Part shown: one piece after another, positions 1 through 5,395 of the stretch
Layout: each line of letters starts with the position of its first letter
Numbering within the stretch: position 1 is the stretch's first letter
From: an uncultured Lachnospiraceae bacterium
Lineage (GTDB): Bacteria > Bacillota > Clostridia > Lachnospirales > Lachnospiraceae
Length of the DNA stretch: 6,392 nt
Assembly: GCA_947003375.1 (NCBI GenBank)
Contig: CAMQOJ010000256.1
Span: 1-6,392 of the forward strand
Reading direction: 5' to 3'
Program-made: the position numbers and the translations under genes
Notes under the pieces: model-generated
The model's database searches: none
Told to the model about the DNA's origin: nothing
What the model saw: the letters and a program-made list of their open reading frames with translations, nothing else

Positions 1-18
1 GTACGAGGATTCTGCCTA

Positions 19-47
19 TTGACTTATGGCTTTTTCTAAGATATGAT
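19..47 (+). promoter_or_regulatory. Vegetative (sigma-A type) promoter for purB
   Basis: A -35 box TTGACT (19-24) and a -10 box TATGAT (42-47) are separated by exactly 17 nt. Each box matches the consensus at five of six positions. Transcription would start near 53-55, giving a leader of about 90 nt before purB. I looked in that leader for a purine riboswitch core and for a PurR-box-like inverted repeat and recognised neither. The only leader structure seen is a weak pairing of GCATG (64-68) with CATGC (109-113) across a 40-nt loop. It is the best promoter in the window and probably drives at least purB and the PurF-like gene. Confidence 0.8.
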
Positions 48-130
48 AGTTCAGCCGGAAAAGGCATGACAGCGCGGATATAGAACAATATGGAAAATAT
101 ATGCGGAACATGCAGCAGGAAAGATAGATA

Positions 131-136
131 AAGGAG
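131..136 (+). promoter_or_regulatory. Ribosome binding site for the upstream purB start
   Basis: AAGGAG lies 7 nt before the ATG at 144, which is ideal spacing. It supports 144 as a genuine start even though it adds a repeat-encoded extension that the family does not need. A second equally good site (AAGGAG, 172-177) lies inside the gene, 8 nt before the in-frame ATG at 186. Confidence 0.75.
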
Positions 137-143
137 AAGCAGG

Positions 144-1649
144 ATGAGTATGGAAAAAGAGCATTCCATGGAAGGAGAGCATTCCATGGAGAAAGAGAAT
201 TCCGCGGACAAATATGTGAGCCCCCTGTCGGAGCGCTACGCCAGCAGACAGATGCAGTACATCTTCTCACCGGACATGAAGTTCAGTACATGGCGGCGGT
301 TGTGGATTGCCTTGGCGGAGACGGAGAAGGAGCTGGGCCTGAGCCAGGACGGCAGGCCTGTCATCACGGATGAGCAGATTGCGGAGATGAAGGCCCATGT
401 GGACGACATCAACTACGACGTGGCGAAGGCCAGGGAGCGTGAGGTCCGCCATGATGTCATGAGCCATGTGTACGCCTATGGGCAGCAGTGCCCGAAGGCC
501 GCGGGCATCATCCACCTGGGGGCCACCTCCTGCTATGTGGGGGACAATACGGACATCATCGTGATGCGGGAGGGCTTAAGGCTCCTGAAGAAGAAGCTGG
601 TGAATGTCATCAAGGAACTGGCCGATTTCGCGGAAGAGCATAAGGCCCAGCCCACTTTGGCCTTCACCCATTTCCAGCCGGCCCAGCCCACCACGGTGGG
701 GAAGCGGGCCACGCTGTGGATGCAGGAGTTCTACCTGGATTTGGAGGATTTGGACTATGTGTTGGGGAATATGAAGCTTCTGGGCTCCAAGGGCACCACC
801 GGCACCCAGGCTTCCTTTCTGGAGCTGTTTGACGGAGACCAGGAGACCATTGATAAGATAGACCCCATGATTGCGGAGAAGATGGGGTTCGCGGAGTGCT
901 TCCCCGTGTCCGGCCAGACCTATTCCAGAAAGGTGGACACCAGGGTGGCCAATGTGCTGGCGGGCATCGCGGCCTCCGCCCACAAGATGAGTAATGACAT
1001 CCGTCTGCTCCAGCATTTAAAAGAGGTGGAGGAGCCCTTCGAGAAGAGCCAGATCGGATCCTCGGCCATGGCCTATAAGCGCAATCCCATGCGCTGCGAG
1101 AGGATTGCCTCCCTGTCCAGATATGTGATGATTGACGCGCTGAACCCGGCCATCACCTCGGCCACTCAGTGGTTCGAAAGGACGCTGGACGATTCCGCCA
1201 ATAAGAGGCTGTCCATTCCGGAGGGGTTCCTTGCGGTGGACGGCATCCTGGATTTGTGCCTGAACGTGGTGGACGGGCTGGTGGTGTACCCCAAGGTCAT
1301 CGAGAAGCATCTCATGAGCGAGCTGCCCTTCATGGCCACGGAGAACATCATGATGGATGCCGTGAAGCTGGGAGGCAACCGCCAGGAGCTCCATGAGCGC
1401 ATCAGGGAGCTGTCTATGGAGGCCGGGCGCAACGTGAAGGCGGAGGGGAAGGAGAACAATCTGCTGGAGCTGATCGCGGCGGATCCCGCGTTCCCCATGG
1501 GCCTGGAGGAGCTGCAGGCATCCATGGATCCTGCCAGATATGTGGGGCGCTCCAAGGAGCAGGTGGAGGCTTTCTTAAGGGAAGTGATTCGTCCGGTGCT
1601 GGAGGAGAACAAGGAGCTGCTGGGCGTGAAAGCGGAAGTCACTGTGTGA
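144..1649 (+). CDS. purB: Adenylosuccinate lyase, eukaryote-like form (EC 4.3.2.2)
   Basis: PurB cleaves fumarate from SAICAR (to AICAR) and from adenylosuccinate (to AMP), acting as a cytosolic homotetramer of the aspartase/fumarase superfamily. The 501-residue product carries the superfamily signature GSSAMAYKRNP (305-315). The catalytic histidines are seen at H103 (RHD) and H176 (THFQPAQ), with the mobile-loop serine at S306/S307 and a lysine at K312. Compared with human ADSL as I recall it (H86, H159, S289, K295), each residue is offset by exactly 17, and long stretches such as QWFERTLDDSAN and ELPFMATENI match. The protein therefore belongs to the human-like group rather than the shorter Bacillus PurB group. 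The human PYK loop residue Pro is Ala310 here. Residues 3-20 are three copies of a hexapeptide and are probably dispensable. An internal start at 186 would give 487 residues. The PurF-like gene follows 90 nt downstream. Confidence 0.95.
   Translation: MSMEKEHSMEGEHSMEKENSADKYVSPLSERYASRQMQYIFSPDMKFSTWRRLWIALAETEKELGLSQDGRPVITDEQIAEMKAHVDDINYDVAKAREREVRHDVMSHVYAYGQQCPKAAGIIHLGATSCYVGDNTDIIVMREGLRLLKKKLVNVIKELADFAEEHKAQPTLAFTHFQPAQPTTVGKRATLWMQEFYLDLEDLDYVLGNMKLLGSKGTTGTQASFLELFDGDQETIDKIDPMIAEKMGFAECFPVSGQTYSRKVDTRVANVLAGIAASAHKMSNDIRLLQHLKEVEEPFEKSQIGSSAMAYKRNPMRCERIASLSRYVMIDALNPAITSATQWFERTLDDSANKRLSIPEGFLAVDGILDLCLNVVDGLVVYPKVIEKHLMSELPFMATENIMMDAVKLGGNRQELHERIRELSMEAGRNVKAEGKENNLLELIAADPAFPMGLEELQASMDPARYVGRSKEQVEAFLREVIRPVLEENKELLGVKAEVTV
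150..203 (+). repeat. Three in-frame 18-bp tandem repeats at the 5' end of purB
   Basis: Three direct copies of 18 bp lie at 150-167, 168-185 and 186-203, each beginning with ATG and ending in TCC. They encode MEKEHS, MEGEHS and MEKENS. Copies differ at only a few positions, which points to recent slippage or duplication. Every copy supplies an in-frame ATG. The second copy changes AAA to GGA and so creates AAGGAGAG just upstream of the third ATG. The repeats precede the first residues typical of the family (YVSPLSERYAS, from residue 24). Confidence 0.9.
164..191 (+). promoter_or_regulatory. Potential RNA hairpin over internal purB start sites
   Basis: TTCCATGGAA (164-173) can pair with TTCCATGGAG (182-191), giving ten pairs including one G-U, around an eight-base loop GGAGAGCA (174-181). 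Folded, it would bury the ATGs at 168 and 186 in the stem and show most of the internal Shine-Dalgarno sequence in the loop. The pairing follows automatically from repeating a palindromic unit, so a regulatory role is inference. Confidence 0.4.
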
Positions 1650-1727
1650 AAAAAATCACGAAGAATGTTTTAAAGTGTGTGTTCAGCCGCAGAATATGGG
1701 GATACTTTGGAAGAAAGATAAGAATTC

Positions 1728-1733
1728 GGGAGG
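1728..1733 (+). promoter_or_regulatory. Ribosome binding site fixing the start of the PurF-like gene
   Basis: GGGAGG lies 6 nt before the ATG at 1740. It matters because it fixes the N-terminus as Met-Gly-Gly-Phe-Phe-Gly: no cysteine follows the initiator and no propeptide precedes it. The 90-nt gap before the gene (1650-1739) shows no convincing promoter and no terminator hairpin, so co-transcription with purB is likely. Confidence 0.75.
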
Positions 1734-1739
1734 CTTAGA

Positions 1740-3146
1740 ATGGGCGGATTTTTTGGTGTTGCATCCAAGGAGGATTGTGTCTTTGACTTGTTCTTCGGAA
1801 CGGACTATCATTCCCATCTGGGAACCAGGAGGGCGGGAATGGTGGTCTATGGTAAAGAGAAGGGATTCGACAGGGCCATACATAATATAGAGAACGCGCC
1901 TTTTCGGACAAAGTTCGACAAGGATTTCAATGAGATGGAGGGGAACATCGGCATCGGCTGCATCTCGGACTTCGAGCCCCAGCCGCTGATGGTCCGTTCC
2001 CACCATGGGACATACGCCATCGCCACGGTGGGCAAGATCAACAACGCGGCGAAGCTGACGGAGGAGCTGCTCTCCAAGGGCCATGCCCATTTCCTGGAGA
2101 TGAGCGGCGGGGATTTGAATCCCACGGAGCTGGTGGCCTATCTGGTGGATCAGAAGGACAACCTGGTGGAGGGCATCCGGTATGCCCAGGAATCCATCGA
2201 CGGCTCCATGACGCTGCTGATCATGACGTCCAAGGGGGTATATGCCGCCAGGGACCTCCATGGCAGGACTCCCGTGTCCGTGGGGAAAAAGGAGGGCGCA
2301 TGGTGCGTCTCCTTCGAGAGCTTTGCCTATCTGAACCTGGGGTATGAATTCCAGAGGGAGCTGGGCCCCGGTGAGATAGCGGTGATAACGCCCGAGGGAA
2401 CCCATACTTTGATGCAGCCCGGGAAGGAGATGAAAATCTGTACCTTCCTTTGGGTATACTATGGATATCCCACATCCTCCTACGAGGGAATCAGCGTGGA
2501 GAAGATGCGGTACAACTGCGGCGCTCTGTTAGCCGAGCGGGATGACGTGAAGCCGGACATCGTGGCGGGAGTGCCCGATTCCGGTATCGCCCATGCCATC
2601 GGCTATGCCAACAAGTCGGGGATACCTTTCTCAAGGCCCTTCGTCAAGTACACGCCCACTTGGCCCAGGTCTTTCATGCCCACGATCCAGACCCAGCGGA
2701 ACCTGATCGCCAAGATGAAGCTGATTCCGGTGAAGGATTTGATAGAGGGGAAGAGCCTGCTGATGATCGACGATTCCATCGTCCGGGGCACGCAGATGCG
2801 GGAGACCACGGAATTCCTCTACCACAGCGGCGCCAAGGAGGTGCATATCCGGCCCGCATGCCCGCCGGTGATGTTCGGCTGTAAGTATCTGAATTTCTCC
2901 AGGTCAAAGTCGGAGATGGATCTGATCGCCAGGAGAGTGCTTAAGGAGATGGAGCAGGAAGGGCGGGAGATCGACCTGAAAGCGTATGTGAATCCCGATA
3001 CGGTGGAATACAAGGAGATGGTGGGGCGCATCGGGAAGCAGCTGAACTTCACCACCCTGCGCTACCATCGTTTGGACGATATGATCGCCTCCGTGGGGAT
3101 CGACAGGGAGAAGCTGTGCACTTACTGCTGGGACGGCCATGAATAA
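1740..3146 (+). CDS. PurF-like phosphoribosyltransferase with a degenerate glutaminase domain
   Basis: True PurF makes 5-phosphoribosylamine from PRPP and glutamine, the first step of purine synthesis. This 468-residue protein aligns with PurF from end to end. An N-terminal Ntn-type domain (about 1-230) is followed by a type I phosphoribosyltransferase domain with the PRPP loop MIDDSIVRGTQ (342-352), the VPDSG motif (278-282) and the flexible-loop region RSFMPTIQTQR (310-320). Cysteines C234, C381, C460 and C463 fall where Bacillus subtilis PurF binds its [4Fe-4S] cluster. The nucleophile Cys1 is missing (MGGFFG). By eye against recalled E. coli PurF, the glutamine-site residues Arg73, Asn101 and Asp127 become Ser76, Val97 and Pro128. 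It may use ammonia, receive it from a partner, or be regulatory. Automatic annotation would call it amidophosphoribosyltransferase. I leave the symbol blank because the normal glutaminase reaction looks impossible. It sits next to purB, which supports a purine role. Confidence 0.88.
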   Translation: MGGFFGVASKEDCVFDLFFGTDYHSHLGTRRAGMVVYGKEKGFDRAIHNIENAPFRTKFDKDFNEMEGNIGIGCISDFEPQPLMVRSHHGTYAIATVGKINNAAKLTEELLSKGHAHFLEMSGGDLNPTELVAYLVDQKDNLVEGIRYAQESIDGSMTLLIMTSKGVYAARDLHGRTPVSVGKKEGAWCVSFESFAYLNLGYEFQRELGPGEIAVITPEGTHTLMQPGKEMKICTFLWVYYGYPTSSYEGISVEKMRYNCGALLAERDDVKPDIVAGVPDSGIAHAIGYANKSGIPFSRPFVKYTPTWPRSFMPTIQTQRNLIAKMKLIPVKDLIEGKSLLMIDDSIVRGTQMRETTEFLYHSGAKEVHIRPACPPVMFGCKYLNFSRSKSEMDLIARRVLKEMEQEGREIDLKAYVNPDTVEYKEMVGRIGKQLNFTTLRYHRLDDMIASVGIDREKLCTYCWDGHE

Positions 3147-3201
3147 GGCGTGGACGGAAAGAAGCTGTTCTGAGCTCGGAAAGTACCCGATGTGCGGTTC
3201 T

Positions 3202-3242
3202 GGCGCTTGGGCTGTACCGATTCACGGATGGCCCAAACCGCC
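3202..3242 (+). other. Strong bulged hairpin in the gap before plsC
   Basis: The 195-nt gap 3147-3341 is G+C-rich and holds no gene I can support. Its main structure is a hairpin. TTGGGCTGT (3207-3215) pairs with ATGGCCCAA (3228-3236), including two G-U pairs. A single bulged A (3216) follows, then CCG/CGG closes a five-base loop ATTCA (3220-3224). GGCG (3202-3205) and CGCC (3239-3242) extend it past a small internal loop. No T-run follows, so it is not a standard terminator. It could protect the 3' end of the upstream message or be a remnant of a repeat. Confidence 0.55.
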
Positions 3243-3341
3243 TGGGAGGGCGCTGCCGCCGCGGAGGGCATGACGGGAAGCCGGACGTAAGGGGCTTGCC
3301 GGAGCTGAGGGATTTTGTGTTGTTGAGTATGGGGTGTTGAT

Positions 3342-4100
3342 GTGATAAGGATATGCTATGTGGTCATAGTCTCTTTGCCGTTTGTGGTCTACTATATCTG
3401 CAAGGCGCATTATATAGAACGGCACGGGGAGCGCTATTCGGAGGAGGAGCGCTATAAGATGGCAAGGAAGTGCATCAGAATCATGATGCGAAACGGGAGG
3501 ATAGAGACGGAGAGCTTCGGGCAGGAGTTGTTGCCCGAGGAAGGTGGCTATGTCATGTACTCCAACCACCAGGGGAAGTTCGATACGTTGGGAATCATGA
3601 GCTCCCATCCAGAACCCTGCACCATCGTCATAGATGCCTACCGCTCCAGGCTGCCCATCACGGACTCCTTCATCGACCTGGTACAGGGCAGCAGGCTGGA
3701 CAAGACCGACATGAGGAAGCAGTTGAAGACCATCCTGCAGATTGCCGATGAGGTGAAGAACGGGAGACGCTATATCATATTTCCCGAGGGCGGCTATGAC
3801 CACAATAAGAACGAACTGCAGGATTTCATGGCAGGTTCCTTTAAGTGCGCCACCAGGGCCAGGGCTCCAATTGTGCCGGTGGCCATCATCGATTCCTACA
3901 AGCCTTTCGGAGTGAATTCCCTGCGGAAGGTGAAGACCCAGGTGCATTTCCTGGAGCCTATCCGCTATGAGGAGTACGGGAAAATGAATACGGCAGAGAT
4001 AGCCGGGATGGTGAAGGACAGGATAGCGTCTGCCATCGATATGGAGCTGAGCCGCAGAGCCCGGCAAGGGGAGAGGCGCAAAGCTTCTGCGATGCGGTGA
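3342..4100 (+). CDS. plsC: PlsC-type 1-acyl-sn-glycerol-3-phosphate acyltransferase
   Basis: The family acylates lysophosphatidic acid at the sn-2 position to make phosphatidic acid at the inner face of the membrane. The 252-residue product has the acyltransferase blocks in order: NHQGKFD (75-81, catalytic H76 and D81 of the HX4D motif), QGSRLDKTDMRK (115-126), FPEGG (147-151, glycerol-phosphate binding) and the VPV block near 178-180. One N-terminal hydrophobic segment (about 4-20) would anchor it. The start is a GTG with only a GGGG (3331-3334) as Shine-Dalgarno. The next in-frame ATG is residue 40 and would remove the anchor, and a TGA at 3324-3326 blocks any longer form. The third block reads FPEGG where FPEGT is usual. 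The C-terminal 20 residues are rich in Arg, Lys and Glu. Substrate is inferred from the family; other lysophospholipid or lipid acyltransferases share these motifs. Confidence 0.83.
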   Translation: MIRICYVVIVSLPFVVYYICKAHYIERHGERYSEEERYKMARKCIRIMMRNGRIETESFGQELLPEEGGYVMYSNHQGKFDTLGIMSSHPEPCTIVIDAYRSRLPITDSFIDLVQGSRLDKTDMRKQLKTILQIADEVKNGRRYIIFPEGGYDHNKNELQDFMAGSFKCATRARAPIVPVAIIDSYKPFGVNSLRKVKTQVHFLEPIRYEEYGKMNTAEIAGMVKDRIASAIDMELSRRARQGERRKASAMR

Positions 4101-4174
4101 AATGATAGATGATGAGCGGCTGTAAACGCAGCATTGATGTAAGGAAGATTGTGCAGCAATATTATAGAGAAAGG

Positions 4175-4203
4175 CGAAAACCCTTATAAACAAGGGATTT
4201 TCG
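4175..4203 (+). other. Hairpin between plsC and ychF, possible weak terminator or attenuator
   Basis: CGAAAACCCTT (4175-4185) pairs with AAGGG-A-TTTTCG (4192-4203), giving eleven pairs with one bulged A (4197) and a six-base loop ATAAAC (4186-4191). The A-tract, stem and T-tract order resembles an intrinsic terminator, but the G+C part is only three pairs and the T-run is four bases. It ends just before the weak ychF ribosome binding site, so it might equally affect ychF translation. The rest of the 4101-4220 gap shows no clear promoter. Confidence 0.4.
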
Positions 4204-4220
4204 GACAGGTATATCAGAAT

Positions 4221-5318
4221 ATGAAATTAGGCATAGTCGGCCTACCGAACGTAGGAAAGAGCACACTGTTCAACTCATTGACCAAAGCGGGCGCGGAATC
4301 CGCCAATTACCCCTTCTGTACCATCGACCCCAATATCGGAATCGTAGCCGTGCCGGATGAGAGGCTGAAGCTCCTGGGGGACATGTACCAGTCGAAGAAG
4401 GTCACCCCCGCGGTGATTGAATTCGTGGACATCGCCGGCCTTGTGAAAGGGGCCTCCAAAGGGGAGGGCCTGGGCAACCAGTTCCTGAGCAATATCCGGG
4501 AGGTGGACGCCATCGTCCATGTGGTCAGATGTTTTGAAGATACGAATGTAATCCATGTGGACGGCAGCATCGATCCCCTCCGGGACATCGAGACGATTAA
4601 TCTGGAGCTTATCTTCTCCGACCTGGAGGTGCTGGAGCGCAGGCTCTCCAAGGTCTCCAAGGCGGCCAGGATGGACAAGACCTGCGCCAAGGAGCTGGCA
4701 TTGCTGGAGCGGATTAAGGAGCATCTGGAGAGCGGGAAGCCCGCCAAGACCATGGAGGCGGATGACGAGGACGAGCGGGCGCTGCTCCGGGAATACAATC
4801 TGCTGACCTACAAGCCCGTCATCTATGCCGCCAATGTGGCGGAGGAGGATTTGGCCGACGACGGCGTTTCCAATGGAGAAGTGGCCAAGGTGCGGAAATT
4901 CGCCGGGCAGGAGGACAGCGAGGTCTTCGTCATCTGCGCCCAGATCGAGCAGGAAATCTCCGAGCTGGACGAGGACGAGAAGGCCATGTTCTTAGAGGAG
5001 CTGGGCCTTTCGGAATCGGGCCTGGAGAAGCTGATCAGGGCCAGCTACCATATCCTGGGGCTGATGAGCTTCCTCACCGCCGGGGAGGACGAGACCAGGG
5101 CATGGACCATCAAAATCGGCACCAAAGCTCCCCAGGCCGCAGGGAAGATTCACTCCGACTTCGAGAGGGGCTTCATCAAGGCGGAAGTGGTGAACTACCG
5201 AGACCTCCTGGAGCAGGGCTCCCTGTCCGCCGCCCGTGAGAAGGGGCTAGTGGGCATAGAGGGCAAGGACTATGTGGTGAAAGACGGCGATGTAATCCTG
5301 TTCCGCTTTAATGTATAA
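4221..5318 (+). CDS. ychF: YchF/OLA1-family ribosome-associated ATPase
   Basis: YchF is an Obg-related TRAFAC P-loop protein that prefers ATP to GTP, binds ribosomes and influences stress responses. From the ATG at 4221 the product is 365 residues, the usual family length. It begins directly with MKLGIVGLPNVGKS, so an upstream TTG at 4149 in the same frame is not needed. Visible elements are the P-loop GLPNVGKS (7-14), DIAG (70-73) with the following GLVKGASKGEGLGNQFL stretch, H112 (equivalent to E. coli His114, linked to hydrolysis), and NVAE (205-208) in place of the GTP-specific NKxD. A coiled-coil-like helical region spans roughly 130-190. The C-terminal TGS domain (about 280-365) includes AWTIKIGTKAPQAAGKIH and ends in FNV as in E. 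coli. The Shine-Dalgarno is poor (CAGG, 4206-4209, 11 nt from the ATG), and a hairpin lies just upstream. It is flanked by two lipid-related genes. Confidence 0.96.
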   Translation: MKLGIVGLPNVGKSTLFNSLTKAGAESANYPFCTIDPNIGIVAVPDERLKLLGDMYQSKKVTPAVIEFVDIAGLVKGASKGEGLGNQFLSNIREVDAIVHVVRCFEDTNVIHVDGSIDPLRDIETINLELIFSDLEVLERRLSKVSKAARMDKTCAKELALLERIKEHLESGKPAKTMEADDEDERALLREYNLLTYKPVIYAANVAEEDLADDGVSNGEVAKVRKFAGQEDSEVFVICAQIEQEISELDEDEKAMFLEELGLSESGLEKLIRASYHILGLMSFLTAGEDETRAWTIKIGTKAPQAAGKIHSDFERGFIKAEVVNYRDLLEQGSLSAAREKGLVGIEGKDYVVKDGDVILFRFNV

Positions 5319-5345
5319 GCATAACGGATATAACGTAATTTTGTC

Positions 5346-5379
5346 GGCTCCGCAGACCTGGAGAGATGGGGCAGGAGCC
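5346..5379 (+). other. Small inverted repeat before the lgt ribosome binding site
   Basis: GGCTCC (5346-5351) is complementary to GGAGCC (5374-5379) across 22 nt. CTCC (5348-5351) could instead pair with GGAG (5360-5363). Either form stops just short of the lgt Shine-Dalgarno AAGGA (5383-5387). Six pairs over a large loop is weak evidence, and no T-run follows. Confidence 0.25.
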
Positions 5380-5395
5380 TGAAAGGAAGTGCTTT

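Noticed and set aside
1..39. Tail of an upstream gene
   Set aside because: Short open frames exist at the left edge, but nothing distinguishes a coding one, and the strong promoter occupies 19-47.
48..143. Purine riboswitch or PurR box in the purB leader
   Set aside because: I could not find the conserved purine aptamer core or a PurR-box-like inverted repeat; only weak pairings are present.
3190..3273. Small ORF of 27 codons (MCGSGAW start) overlapping the hairpin before plsC
   Set aside because: It has only a weak GGAAAG upstream, its composition follows the G+C-rich DNA, and the overlapping hairpin explains the sequence better.
4134..4165. Promoter for ychF (TTGATG with TATTAT)
   Set aside because: The spacing is 20 nt, and the only box at 17 nt (CAATAT) matches the consensus at three of six positions.
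3222..4193. Long open frame on the minus strand opposite plsC
   Set aside because: It lies antisense to a gene with clear catalytic motifs, has no recognisable domain and crosses both intergenic hairpins; it is a product of base composition.
4149..4220. TTG start giving ychF 24 extra residues
   Set aside because: The extension runs through the hairpin and is not family-like. The ATG at 4221 gives the standard 365-residue YchF beginning directly at the P-loop strand.
5366..5395. ATG start giving lgt ten extra residues
   Set aside because: The nearest Shine-Dalgarno is only 2 nt away, and a well-spaced AAGGA serves the ATG at 5396.
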